A stretch of DNA of 64,000 nucleotides from Delphinus delphis (Eukaryota; Chordata; Mammalia; Artiodactyla; Delphinidae): the NCBI RefSeq assembly GCF_949987515.2, contig NC_082684.1:156503356-156567355 (forward strand). The letters run 5' to 3'. The translations under genes and the position numbers were made by a program. The first letter of the stretch is position 1; each line of letters opens with the position of its first letter. Of this stretch, positions 37,660 to 48,240 are shown piece by piece. Below the pieces are notes generated by a model, which was not told where the DNA came from, did not search any database, and saw only the letters and a program-made list of their open reading frames with translations.

Positions 37660-38022
37660 GAGACACCAGTTTTAATAGGTCCTAACTGGAAGCTCCCAAA
37701 ATACCCCAAAACAGTAGAATCGATAAACAAATCCTGTTCATTCATGCAATGGAATATTATTTGGCATTGAGAGTGAATGGCCTACAATTGCATGCAACAA
37801 TATGAATGAATCTAACAAACATCTGTTTAAACTTGACACTAAAGGGCATATAATGTTTGGTTCCATTTATATAAAGTATACAAAAATAGGAAAAATCAAT
37901 TTACACTGTTAAAAATCAGGGATAGTGGTTATTCTCCGTGGGTACTGACTGGAAGTAGCATGAAGGGATCTTCTCGGGTGCTGGTAACAATTTGTTCTTT
38001 TATTTTGGTGCTGTTATAGCAA

Positions 38023-38057
38023 TGTGTGTGTGTGTGTGTGTGTGCGTGTGTGTGTGT
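38023..38057. repeat. (TG)n microsatellite
   Basis: About 17 TG units with one CG interruption, followed by a TA-rich stretch to about 38180. Confidence 0.95.
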
Positions 38058-38292
38058 AATATATAATATGTATATCCTTAATTATATATACACATGTATA
38101 TCATTTTACATACTTAATATATGATCCTAATTATATATTCTTAATTATATACATATGTGTATATATAAATATAAAAATAAAGTTTTACAAAACATTATTA
38201 AGTCATTTAACTTTTAGTGGCCACTGGGAAGACAATAGATTCAGCTGAAAAATATGTAGCTGACAGTCATTTCATGAAAATTAAATTCAAAC

Positions 38293-38717
38293 TGTGGGTG
38301 AGTTAGGGTTCTCCAAAGAAACAGAACCAATAGGATATCTATACTGTAGAATGAGGTTTATTATAAGGAACTGGCTCACGTGATTCTAGAGAATGAGAGA
38401 TTCCACAGTCTGCTGTCTGCAGGTGGAGGCAGGAAAGCTCACAGTGCTGAGGGCAGGAGAAGATGGATATCTCAGTCAGTAGTTAGGCAAAGAGTGAATT
38501 CAGCCTTCCTGGCCTTTCTGCTCTACTCGAGCCCTCAGCTGCAAATAGGATGATGTCCACCCACACTGGGGAGGATCCTCTGCTTTACTCAGTTCAACAA
38601 TTCAAATGCTCATCTCTTCTGAAGTCACCCTCACAAACACATGCAGAAATAATGTTTAACCCGATATCCGGGCATCCCATGACCCAGTCAAGTTGACACA
38701 TAACATTAACCATCACA
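38293..38717 (-). mobile_element. MLT2-like ERVL LTR, antisense
   Basis: A 425-bp LTR of the ERVL class. On the plus strand: GGGTTCTCCAAAGAAACAGA, CCAATAGGATATC, TTTATTATAAGGAACTGGCT (complement of the polyadenylation region), CCCACACTGGGGAGGATC, and the terminus AAGTTGACACATAACATTAA then CCATCACA. It is complete or nearly so and has no ERV interior. I see no convincing duplication. Confidence 0.82.
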
Positions 38718-38999
38718 GTGAGGAAAATTTCCTGTTAAAAATGGGCATTCTCTTTATAACTAGAAATTAACTGAGGGTCTAAATTTTATGAACATTTAGC
38801 ATATAGCTATAATGTTTTGTTTTCTTTTGTTTCCCTTTGAATATGTCTGTTTCTTGTTTATAAAACATATTTCTGCTCACTTAACATAAATACAGAAAAA
38901 TATAAAGAAGATAATAATCCAGTCACCTGGAGAATAATACCAAGAACATTTAAGTCCATAGGCATGTCAATCAATCATTAAAAAATTTGTTAATATTTA
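38718..38999. other. Unassigned sequence
   Basis: Under 300 AT-rich bases; nothing recognised. Confidence 0.4.
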
Positions 39000-39382
39000 A
39001 GTTTGTGCCAAGCCATGTAGAAAATGCTTTGGGTACAATGGTGAGCATTAGCAGACACTCTCTGGCCATCGCCAGGTAACATTTTATTGGGAGAGGCAGA
39101 AAATAATCACACAATCACCTAAAAATATACCTAACATTAAAATTGTCATGAATGTCATGAAAAAGAGACATGCTATGAAAGAGTACAAAAGGGGCATTTG
39201 ACTGGTGGAGAAGGACAAGTGTACTGTGATCTGGAAGAAGAACAGGAGATAGCTATTGAAAAGGGCAGAGAAAAAAGAATGTCAGACAGTGGAAAGAACA
39301 TGTGAAAAATGGGGGTACGAGGGAACATGGCCAATTCCAGGAGCAGAAAAGGTCACTGTGGGTGGAACACAGGCATCTGAAG

Positions 39383-39567
39383 TAGTGGTTGTCAAACTAT
39401 CATGCATCAGAATTTCCTGGAGGGCTTGGTTAAACACACACTGTGGGTCTTCCACCAGAGGTTCTGATTCAGTAGGTTCAAGGTGTGGCTTGATAATTTG
39501 CATTTCTAACAAGTTCCCTAGTGATGCCTATGCTGCTGGTCTAGAAATCATACTTAGGGAACCACTG
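39383..39567 (+). mobile_element. MER5A hAT-Charlie transposon
   Basis: 185-bp, full-length-looking element: TAGTGGTTGTCAAACTATCA, GCATCAGAATTTCCTGG, GATTCAGTAGGTTCAAGG, TTTGCATTTCTAACAAG and a terminal GAACCACTG. The flanking 8-mers ATCTGAAG (39375) and ATCTAGAG (39568) are consistent with a diverged hAT duplication. Non-coding. Confidence 0.9.
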
Positions 39568-39674
39568 ATCTAGAGGAAACATGTTGTGGCATGAGGTTTA
39601 ATAGGAAGAACACCACTTAAAGCTTTAGCGGGTATGTTCAGAAATCAGTTCTTCATTCTAAAAGCAGTGGGAAG

Positions 39675-39813
39675 GGGACTTCCCTGGTGGTCCAGTGGTT
39701 AAGACTCCCTGCTCCCAATGCGGGGAGCACAGGTTCGATCCCTGGTTAAGGAACTAAGATCCTGCATGCTGCACATCACGGCCATAAATAAATAGATAAA
39801 TAAATAAATTTTT
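39675..39813 (+). mobile_element. CHR-type SINE, short older form
   Basis: It starts GGGACTTCCCTGGTGGTCCAG and contains GGTTCGATCCCTGG (B box close to consensus). The tail is AAATAAATAGATAAATAAAT. The flanks AAAAGCAGTGGGAAG (39660-39674) and AAAAGCGGTGGGAAG (39814-39828) are a 15-bp duplication with one change. Confidence 0.95.
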
Positions 39814-40579
39814 AAAAGCGGTGGGAAGTACTAAAGTGCTTTTAGCTGATATGATGTGGTATCATTCCACTTCATTCCAGTACTAGCATGGCACATGAAT
39901 GACAGTACTAGAAATCAGGAGACTACTGTAACACTCTGGGTTAAGGGCTGATGGTAACTTGGACTATAGTCGTAGTGAGGAAGATAGAAAGGTACATGTT
40001 AGAGAAGTTTTTGTGACTCATCCTTTAACCACAGGACTTTGTGATGGATTGTATATGGATGTTTAGAGAAGACAGGAAAAAAGGATGACTCCTGTATCTC
40101 TGGCTCTCATAACTGGATGGTTGCGGCTGTCACGCACTGAAATAGATAATAGTGGAATTTAGTTTTGATCTAGTGGCGTTGCAATGTCTTTGAGAGGTTC
40201 AGATACAGATATTAAGCATGCAGTTTTGATTTACAAGCTGAGCGCTCTGCATGTTTGGAGAGTGAATGTGTATATTCAGGAGTCACCTGGAATTTGGTTG
40301 CCATGAAACTGAGTTGGCCTAGAGAGAGAATTTAAAGGACGAAGATAAAAAGGACTCAGGATTGAGTCTAGATGAATTCCCACATTTAGCAGCCACATAA
40401 CAGTGACAAGCCAGCAAAGGAGAGAGGGCACGTTGCCAGAGATGTGGGGAAAAAAAAAACCAGGAGTGTGTGGTGCCTGGAAATTCAAGGGAAGAAAAAT
40501 GTCCAGTAAGATGAAGACTTTTCAAGAAATATATCAAATGATGGAGAAAATAGAATAGGGTAGTAGCAGGAGAGGGAGA

Positions 40580-40613
40580 TTCATTCATTCATTTGTTCAT
40601 TCATTCATTCATT
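40580..40613. repeat. (TTCA)n microsatellite
   Basis: About eight TTCA units with one TTTG interruption. Confidence 0.92.
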
Positions 40614-40689
40614 TTGGAGGAGTAAGCATGTTGATCCCATTTAGAGGGAGAGTTAAGGACCATGGACCCCGTGAAATTTTACATTCTGT

Positions 40690-40760
40690 ATCTCTCTCTC
40701 TCTTTCTCTCTCTGTCTCTCCCTCTGTTGCTCTCTCTCTGTTCCTTTCACACACACGCAC
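40690..40760. repeat. CT-rich simple repeat
   Basis: (TC)n with T and G interruptions followed by ACAC-rich sequence; a polypyrimidine tract. Confidence 0.9.
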
Positions 40761-40799
40761 ATATTAATTCTGATGATGCAAAAAGGTACCTTGATTGAA

Positions 40800-41300
40800 A
40801 TTGCATTTTATTACTCATTTAGTTGAATCTTTTTAATATACCATTACCCATTTGCATTACTTTTTTGGGGTATAAGCTGCCTGATAATGTCCTTTGTGTA
40901 TTTTTTCTATTGGAGCACTCATGTTTTCTTATTGTTTTGTGACAACACATTATATATAAAACCACTTGTTTATATTTATTCATATTACTTTTTTTAAACT
41001 TTTTGTCATGTATTGTTTATATTGTGTGAATCCTAAAATTTCTTTTAACCAAGACTATCCATTCTGTCCTTTTTAGTCTCTGATTTTGGTGCCAAGCTAA
41101 GAAACATTTTTCCTACATAGAAATTATACAAATATTCACATATATCTTATCCTAATAATTTTAATACTTTATTTTTGTCTTTTGAATCCAACTTGTATTT
41201 ATTCTTCCAAAGTATGAGACAGAAATCTTACTTATATATATTTTTTTCCCATGAATGCTTAACCAGTATTCAAATACTACGTATTTTTGAACTTCTATTT
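40800..41300 (-). mobile_element. Probable ancient L1 fragment, antisense
   Basis: The T-rich run with TTTTAACCAAGACTATCC, ATTTTGGTGCCAAGCTAAGA and ATTTTTCCTACATAG resembles the complement of the L1 ORF2 region before the Cys motif, highly diverged. Assignment is tentative. Confidence 0.4.
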
Positions 41301-42095
41301 GAAATGTCTAAAAGATGATGACAATGCTGAGCTGAATTGTCACTTTGGATTTTTCTGTGTTCAAGTGGAGAATGTACTTATGCTTTTGGAAGTTCCCACT
41401 AAAGAAAAGTTGACTCTTAATGTACAGCCTTTATATTCCTTCACAATCTTTTTCTTCTCTTAGCCCAATTGAAGTACTGAAATTACTTCCCTTCAAAAAA
41501 AAACATACCTAGAAAGTTGACCTAGATTGTAGTTGCCCGTCTGTTTAAAGAAACATGCTGCCTGGAATATTCTCTTTCTGTTCTGGTTATCTATTAGCAA
41601 TTTAGAATATATACAAGGGTATCCAAAATTGATTATATTTAGAATCTTGGTCCTTTTAGAGATCACATGTCTCCTTTAGCTTACCTTTTTTAGTAGCCAA
41701 ATCATAACAAAAAAGAGAACATGTTTTTAAGAGTATTTCCCCTGTCATGGGACAAATAAAGAGATTATCATTTCAAGGGTACAATGTAAATGGCATGTTT
41801 GTAGCAGTCACACTTGGAAAGACATGTTGCATTCACGATTTCCTCTATTCTCTTCAAAAGGTATGATATTTTATATAATAATAATAAATGCTCGTATAAG
41901 ATGCAATGATTATGATTGTGCATAGAGTGGAATGTAAAAGGCCATTCTCTCACCCACTCACCCCCCACCCCACCCCCTTTGGTTGTATATGTAACTGGAA
42001 AGTTCTTCATGACTAATTGAGGTTTTGTTTTGTTTTGTTTTACATGAATGAGATCAATGTGAATATATTTTTTTGTTCAATAATATGTCTTGGGG
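41301..42095. other. Unassigned, with (TTTTG)n
   Basis: No gene recognised. It contains a C-rich CCCCCCACCCC patch near 41960 and a GTTTT repeat at 42022-42041. Confidence 0.4.
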
Positions 42096-42297
42096 GGGCT
42101 TCCCTGGTGGCGCAGTGGTTGAGAGTCCGCCTGCCGACGCAGGGGACACGGGTTCGTGCCCCGGTCCGGGAAGATCCCACATGCCGTGGAGCAGCTGGGC
42201 CCGTGAGCCATGGCCGCTGAGCCTGCGCATCCAAAGACTGTGCTCTGCAACGGGAGAGGCCACAACAGTGAGAGGCCCGCTTACCAATAAAAAAAAT
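42096..42297 (+). mobile_element. CHR-family SINE (cetacean type), left arm of inverted pair
   Basis: A well-preserved GC-rich SINE with a B box (GGTTCGTGCCCC). Its tail is short and mixed (ATAAAAAAAATAAT). A perfect 17-bp duplication, AATAATATGTCTTGGGG, lies at 42079-42095 and 42298-42314. It stands head-outward, 48 bp from an opposite-orientation copy of the same SINE. Confidence 0.96.
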
Positions 42298-42345
42298 AAT
42301 AATATGTCTTGGGGATTTAGTTTGTGAGTTACCATTCTTTTTCTC

Positions 42346-42559
42346 TCTTTTTTTTTTTTTTTTCTTTGCTGGACGCGGGCCTCTCGCTGTTGTGGCCTCT
42401 CCCGTTGCGGAGCACAGGCTCCGGACGCGCAGGCTCAGCGGCCATGGCTCACGGGCCCAGCCGCTCCGCGGCATGTGGGATCTTCCCGGACCGGGGCACG
42501 AACCCGTGTCCCCTGCGTCGGCAGGCGGACTCTCAACCACTGCGCCACCAGGGAAGCCC
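42346..42559 (-). mobile_element. CHR-family SINE (cetacean type), right arm of inverted pair
   Basis: The complement of the same SINE, with its T run at the left (42346-42363) and its head at the right (GCGCCACCAGGGAAGCCC). Flanks TACCATTCTTTTT (42330) and TACCTCATTCTTTTT (42560) are a slightly altered duplication, so this is an independent insertion, not an inversion of its neighbour. Confidence 0.95.
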
Positions 42560-42689
42560 TACCTCATTCTTTTTAATGGCTACATAATATTCTATAGAAT
42601 TGTAATTCAGCTAAATCTGTAAGACAGTACTGATGGGTTTAGATGTTTTTTTTTTCCTTTCTCTGCTACAGTGTTGCATTAGATATGCA

Positions 42690-43335
42690 AAGATGCTGTA
42701 CACTCTTCCTGACTAGGCTCCCCGAGTCTGCCCTTGACCCCCAGGCCTCTGTAATGCAGCAGTCAGGTGACCCTGCAAGGGCCTTATCTGAGCACAGACT
42801 TCCTGCATCACTGAGATGATGGCTGGCAGCCCCTGCACTGTCTGGACTTGCATTGCCTCTCTGACCTCCTCTCCTTCTTTCCTTCTCCTCACTCAGCTAC
42901 AGTGGTGTTTTTGATGTTCAGTCATCACTGCAGGCATGTTCCATCCTCAGCATCTTTACCCATGAGGCTTTCTGTCTGGTATGCTCAGTCATCTGATATG
43001 TACATGGCTTTTTTTTTTCTCTTCCTCCGGAAGCTTTTCTCAAATGGTGTCAAGGTGAGGCCTTCCTTGGCCATCTTCTCTAAAACTGCAACACATGTCC
43101 CCAATCATTTGTGACCTCAATCCCTGCATCCTTATTTTTCTCCTGAACACTCACTACTTTATAAATCGGATATATATATGTCTGTCTTATTTGCCTTGTT
43201 TATTGCCTGTTCCATCTAGGCAGGGACAGAGATTTATGTCTGATTTACTTCTGCTATATCTCTTCTGTGTCTATTTCCTCTAGAAACATGCCTAGCCCAT
43301 AGCTTTCATTCAATAAATATTTCTCTAATGCTCCA
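42690..43335 (+). repeat. L2 LINE, ORF2 end and 3' UTR
   Basis: Sense L2: a 'CTCTCTGACCTCCTCTCC' run near 42857, a GCTACAGTGGTGTTTTTG segment near 42896, GGTGAGGCCTTCCTTGG near 43053, GGCAGGGACAGAGATTTATG near 43219, and the terminal CATTCAATAAATATTTC near 43307. The 88-codon frame at 42848-43114 is a remnant without stops but too diverged to work. Confidence 0.75.
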
Positions 43336-43339
43336 ATTT

Positions 43340-44060
43340 TGTTCACATGTGTGCATTTGTCTGTAAAATTGATTCCCAGTAGTGAAATTATTAATAGGAA
43401 AAGCATGGGCATTTTGAAGTCTGATGGTCCTCCAGTTCAATGTCAATTACATTTGCATCAATAGTTATGAGTGTTTATTTCTTCATATCCTTGCCAATAA
43501 TGGATATTATCAATTCTTTTAATTAATATAAGTGATGTTTGTTGAAATAAATTTTTGATTACTTATGAGGAAATAATTTCTTATATGTATATTTTAATTC
43601 ATTTCTCTATATTATATTAATTGCTTCTTTGCCTTTTTAAAAAATTTACAGGTAGTTTTATTTATTTTAATTTTAATTTATTAGAACTGCTTACATATCT
43701 TTGGGTATACTTTGTACCCAAAATTTGTAAATGTTTTATTCCATAATAATGCATGATTTTAGTTTTATGACAGCTTCTTTCTGATTTTTATTTATTCAGA
43801 TTTTTTTTTCCTTCCTTCATAGATTCAATTTTGTATCTTCCTTAAGAAAGCATCCCCAGCTCCAGGGATATATTTTCTTTTAATGCTTTTATGCTTTTGT
43901 GTTTTACATTTAGCTCTCACATATGCCTGGATGTTGTTGTTTCTGGGGGGAGTTGGTATATGAATAGTATAATATGGATTCTTTCCTAAAATTTTAAATG
44001 ATTCAAAGATTACCTCTAGACAGTATTTTATGCTTAAAAGATGTTAGTTCCCACTGTTTT
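43340..44060 (-). mobile_element. Old L1 3' region, antisense
   Basis: The complement of L1 ORF2 end: 'GATTCCCAGTAGTGAAATTA', CATATCCTTGCCAATAATGG and TTTAGCTCTCACATATG, spaced as in old L1. It directly abuts the L2 3' end. Boundaries are approximate. Confidence 0.6.
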
Positions 44061-44480
44061 TGGAAAGATACGTATACTCCTGTTTAAGATGTTTGAATAT
44101 TCTGAGGTAGTGATGATATTATATGTTTTGTGGTAGAACAAAGACATTGAGTTTTATATAAATTTGAAAGAATTTTTTTAAAGTATATTCTCCATTGCTG
44201 GATATTATGCTTTTGACAGCTGAACAGACCTTCACAGAGCCCGACTGGCCATTAGTCCTGTGATTTTCACAATGCCTTTCTTTACTTAATAGGCCTGAAA
44301 TATTGATTAACATTTACAGATTCAATTCCAAGCGCTTGCCAGAGGTTAGGGAGGGCCCAGAGTGAGCTGTTCGTGCCACTCAAATTCTAAGGTGTAATGA
44401 AATTCCCCACTATGCCTGTCAACTCATCTGCTGAACAGGTCATTTCCCACACGGTCTCTGGTGTTGAAAGAAGCCATTTC
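44061..44480. other. Unassigned flank of the solo LTR
   Basis: About 420 bases with no recognised element. Its last five bases (44476-44480, ATTTC) are the left target-site copy for the LTR. Confidence 0.45.
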
Positions 44481-44535
44481 TGTAAGGTCGGATCTTAACA
44501 AACGGCACCGAAACAGAGGAAAGCTTCAAGTGAGC

Positions 44536-44541
44536 TTTATT
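44536..44541 (-). other. LTR polyadenylation signal
   Basis: AATAAA on the minus strand (TTTATT on plus), placed downstream of the TATA box as expected at the end of the R region. Recognised by position; function untested. Confidence 0.75.
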
Positions 44542-44621
44542 AGGGAGCGCTCCCGGGCGAGGTTCACTGGTCCGAGAGAAAGGGGGCCAGAGAAGTCGGG
44601 CCCGGGCGAGGGTTGGGCAAG

Positions 44622-44629
44622 ATTTTATA
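44622..44629 (-). promoter_or_regulatory. LTR TATA box
   Basis: TATAAAAT on the minus strand. Transcription would start about 25-30 bases further left and run leftward into flanking DNA. Confidence 0.7.
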
Positions 44630-44771
44630 GGGGAAGAAGGGAAAGGGGTGTGGTGAATCTGGGAGGGCGCAGGGTATTCCTTATTTGGTGGTCTTTTCGG
44701 ATATCCTGGGGAACCGTTAGTCCCGCCCCTCGAAAGGCGGGAAGGCTGGGCTGGTTTCAAAGTCCCCAGGT

Positions 44772-44834
44772 CAGTTCCTGGAACTGGGTGGTCCGGAATG
44801 TCTCCAGGGCAGTTTCTGGAACTGGGTGGTCCAG
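44772..44834 (-). promoter_or_regulatory. Tandem repeat in LTR U3
   Basis: Two near-identical 25-bp copies, at 44772-44796 and 44810-44834 (shared core CTGGAACTGGGTGGTCC on plus), with period 38. Their place upstream of the TATA box is where retroviral enhancer repeats sit. Enhancer activity is inferred. Confidence 0.65.
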
Positions 44835-44907
44835 AGAATTTTGTTCTGATGCAAACTGTGAATCTGATTGTGTTCCCCTGCCTCGGGCCAGCTGGCCTTA
44901 CAATTTC

Positions 44908-45350
44908 CACTTCATATATTTCATAGACAATATGGGAAAAAAATGATATGGCGCTAATATTGTGTTCTTTACGCTGCTGCCGAGAATTGACTAGACCCCA
45001 TTATATAGTAATGCTCTTTTGAATGAAGGCCTTATCTTCCTAGAAGTGTTCATGAGCAACTCCAAGGACAGTCATGGCATTTCAGGACTGACTTGGGCAT
45101 TTCACGAGTGTTTGTTTTCCTCCTCACTTCCAAATTTCAGGTGCTGGGGATTCACAATTGACTACGTACAAAAGCCATGGGTATTCACTTCAGTCTGATG
45201 CTCCTACATATTTACTGACCCATCCACGTGGGGGACTGGGCTCTTGTTCCTTCCTTTTAATCAACTGTTTTTCACTTCCCCCTTGCTACTTCTAAAGATT
45301 CCAACCAGAAGACCTTGGAAACCAATCCAGAGCTTTACGCTGCCATTCTT
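44908..45350. other. Unassigned sequence
   Basis: No element recognised. It ends with the left target copy of the next SINE. Confidence 0.4.
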
Positions 45351-45477
45351 CAGGAAATGTTTTTTTTTTTGGCTGCCCCGCCAGCACGCGGGATCTTAGT
45401 TCCCCGACTAGGGATGGAACTCGTGTCCCCTGCAGTGGAAGCTCCAGTCTTAACCACTGGACCGCCAGGGAAGCCCC
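45351..45477 (-). mobile_element. CHR-type SINE, antisense, short form
   Basis: A T run, then GGGATCTTAGTTCCCCGACT, GTGTCCCCTGCAGTGGAAGC and the head complement GGACCGCCAGGGAAGCCCC. A perfect 16-bp duplication, TTACGCTGCCATTCTT, lies at 45335-45350 and 45478-45493. Confidence 0.94.
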
Positions 45478-45493
45478 TTACGCTGCCATTCTT

Positions 45494-48212
45494 AAGATCA
45501 TTCTCATTTCACTGCTTTGGAAACTACTAGTTGATTTCTTTCTCCTCAACACATGGTATAATTTAGAATTTCACTTTTCAGACCTTTTCTTGTTCTCCTC
45601 TCCTTAAATGATATAAAAGTATAGCCATGGTAACAATCCTGGAACTTACCCAGAGAGTAAACTATTTAAGACATGGATCACTATGTGGGAGATCTATAAA
45701 TAAACAAGCAGAATGCTACCTAAGGGGTAGCTAATTAATTTCATACAGTTTGCGACTAAATAGGGTTATTTCTTTAAAAGGGAAGAGGTGTTTAAAAAAT
45801 AACCCATCAAAATAAATGGCATTCTCTTTATTGGAAATCGTCTGGGAGGGCCTTTTTACTTCACTATGATGAATCAAAGTGACTCAATTTGTGCATGTAT
45901 TTATGTGAGTGCCACTTCTGTTTTCTTAAGGAAACTGTTTGGAAGGATTTGGAGCAGCTCTAAAACTGGTCTGTGCATTTTCCTTTTGTTCACAGATCTT
46001 TACTCAATGCCAGACACTATGCCAGTGAATTCAAGTATTCAGGTTTATTGGTTTTTTTTGTTTTTATTTATTTTATTTTGTTTTTGTTTTTCTTGGCTTT
46101 CCTGGACTTGGAGGCTGGGCTGGAGTCGTAAAGTTCAAGGTGACTTGTAAGCCTCCTGCTGCCATGGCTGAATAAAAGTGTTTGTGTTTGTCTACTGAAG
46201 GTCTTCAACTCTCCCTAGACTAAGTCTACAGATTTAGCTAGTAGTAAGTCAGAAAACCCAGGAAAGAGCTCCTGAAGACCCAGCCCCAAAGAAGCAAAAC
46301 CCAACAAAACAAGAAAAAAATTTTGCCTAAGAGGTGTGGGCTACAAGGACAGTAGTCCTTGTAAACAAATGACCATTGATAAACCAGCCAAGAGCCACTC
46401 CTGCATGGAATTGGATCAGGAATGTAGGAAACGTGTAATCACTATTTCCTGAGAAGACATGCTTCCAGTGTATCAATAGATCAGGAGTAAGAGGAGAGAT
46501 TGGGAAGCTTCGAGGCAAATACATACTAGATGTCAGCTCCCCAAAATATATATTGCTTTGTTTCAGAGGAAGAGAATTCTACTATCCTAATGCCTCCCAC
46601 CTCTTGTGGCCAACCTGTCTCATTCCACACCCTCCATAATATTTAATGTGAAGGGTCTCCAGCTTTTGCTTGGGCTGCACCTCATAGGGTATTTGCCAGC
46701 TTATTTACACGAATTTAAAAAAAACAATAACAACAAACTATGTGCCAGATAAATATTGATTAAGCAAAGGAAGTTGAAAATATTCAATTTTCTTCACAAG
46801 GGAGCAAAACGCATCCCCCAATATCCAGTCTCCTCAAGTGATGATCTCTGAAAAGTATAGACTTCTCGTTCCAACACAGTCTTACCATCAAAACAAAACA
46901 AAACAAAACAAAACATTAACATATGTGAACAAACAAATAAGCAAAAACTATCAACCATTCTCAAGTTATTTCTCTCTTCTGTATTTTGTCTGTGTGGTAT
47001 TTGGGCTTGCCTATAATACAGTCAATGCTATTTTAAGTATGTTGACATTATCAGAACCCAAGTCACCCCTGGCTACAGTGATGCTGTGGGCATGAAATCT
47101 AACTGTTTTGCTGTAGGCAAAGTTCTTAAGTAGGTTACATTTGGATGATTGGGCATAGGTGTAAAAATCAAATATAATGAGTGCAAATTGGTAGTGTCAA
47201 ATGTATTTAGCCAGGAAAAGAATAAGGTGGATGGGGTAGGGTTTTGTATGTTATTTAAATTTTTTTTTCTTTGAGCTTTGTTTTGTTATTAACTAGTTTC
47301 AGAAATAAGTGAGCTCCCTTACCTCATGGGGTGGACATGGCAGCAGTCATGATTGCTCCAGGGGAAACTAGATTTCAGGATGTATAATCTTCTCTATACA
47401 CTTAGTCACTCCTTATTTGTGTGGCCCAGGGCAATTATCTTTTCCCCTCCTTATCTAAGTCTCTTTATGCCCATAATCATCAAAAGACAGAAATAGACAA
47501 AGGTCATATTCTGGGAACCAGGGAAGCACAGGGAAAATAAAAATACCACTAGAGATGCTATTAGGGAAAAAGGTTTATCTTTAAACTTTAATAGCACTGC
47601 AGCAGAAAAATTTACTGTTGTGAAATCATCACTTCAGCCCTGAGTTTGACGTAAATAAGCAGATAAGGAGTATTCCTACTTTAAGGGAGTTGGTCATGTG
47701 TGGTTGTTTTACTTTCATCCAGTTGGCAATTTTATTATTTGTAGAAATCATAAGCAACAGTTTAAAGGAGTTTGTTAAGTTACCTCTTTCAATTCGATTT
47801 GTACTCATTCACGTAATCCAGACCTTCATTGTGAAGAGGGAGGGTATTTCCATGGTAAAATACAAGTCGGTAACTCTGGGTTACACAAACAAAAGCATAT
47901 TTCTTTAGGACTTCTCAGAGCTTCTAATACACTCTCCCTCCAAGAGGAGGTATAGCATAAAACATTTCCAAAATGTATTGGGACATGAAACATTCTTTTT
48001 CACAATACATCCATTAATGTTTCAAGATGCGTTTTCATTCTAAAGAACAAAGTTTAGAAAATGTTAAAAGGATTCACTCCAAACAGCTGTTTGATTTCAC
48101 CTGTGTTTTCCAGGAAATCAGAAGTCAAAAGATATAGGACCCTAGGTAAAAATCAGAGCAACTTTTATGTTTAGTTCCTTCTATTCTTCTCTTTGTCTTC
48201 ATCATCTTTTGT
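45494..48212. other. Unassigned 2.7 kb with simple repeats
   Basis: No gene recognised. It contains a T/TG-rich tract at about 46047-46092 and (AAAAC)n at 46890-46914. Frames reach 94 codons (45866-46150) without a recognisable domain. Confidence 0.45.
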
Positions 48213-48240
48213 GGGGGGGGGGGGGGGGGAGGGGAGAGGG
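48213..48240 (+). repeat. Poly-G tract
   Basis: Seventeen consecutive G (48213-48229), then A, GGGG, and a purine-rich end. Unusual in this AT-rich context; G-quadruplex forming in principle. The length may be affected by sequencing slippage. Confidence 0.9.

Larger units (their letters stand above)
37186..38180 (+). mobile_element. Old L1 3' end, split by a SINE, ending in microsatellite
   Basis: L1 ORF2 end and 3' UTR: TTGGCAAAGATGTAGAGTAG near 37228, AAATTGCTGGTGAGTC near 37255, GCAATGGAATATTATTTGGC near 37746 and GGGATAGTGGTTATTCTCCG near 37920. A SINE splits it at 37436-37659. Towards the end it carries (TG)n at 38023-38057 and then AT-rich sequence to about 38180. Confidence 0.75.
39000..40560 (-). 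repeat. L2 LINE, antisense, long copy with two insertions
   Basis: A long antisense L2 (ORF2 end and 3' UTR complement). Stations are GTGCCAAGCCATGTAGAAAA near 39005, GAACACAGGCATC near 39365, AAAAGGATGACTCCTGTATC near 40079 (complement of the L2 'gagtcatccttgac' region), AGCCAGCAAAGGAGAGAG near 40410 and ACCAGGAGTGTGTGGTGCCT near 40459. A MER5A and a CHR SINE inserted later. No frame survives. Confidence 0.7.
44481..44902 (-). mobile_element. Solo LTR of a class I (gammaretrovirus-like) ERV
   Basis: A 422-bp GC-rich island. It starts TGTAAGG and ends CCTTACA on the plus strand (TG..CA with 7-bp inverted ends), between perfect 5-bp duplications ATTTC (44476-44480 and 44903-44907). Signals run on the minus strand: a TATA box (44622-44629), then an AATAAA signal (44536-44541) about 85 bp further on, giving a short R region as in gammaretroviral LTRs. 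U3 lies to the right and carries a tandem repeat. No gag, pol or env is present, so the provirus was reduced by LTR-LTR recombination. The good preservation suggests a relatively young insertion. Confidence 0.88.

Noticed and set aside
40580..40613. Regularly repeated units as a possible CRISPR array
   Set aside because: It is a tetranucleotide microsatellite without spacers, in a eukaryotic genome.
42848..43114. An 88-codon frame as a host exon
   Set aside because: It lies in sense L2 ORF2-end sequence and continues into the L2 3' UTR pattern.
44440..44946. Frames of 156 (-) and 161 (+) codons
   Set aside because: They coincide with the GC-rich solo LTR; long frames on both strands of the same GC-rich DNA indicate composition, not coding. 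Retroviral LTRs do not normally encode protein.
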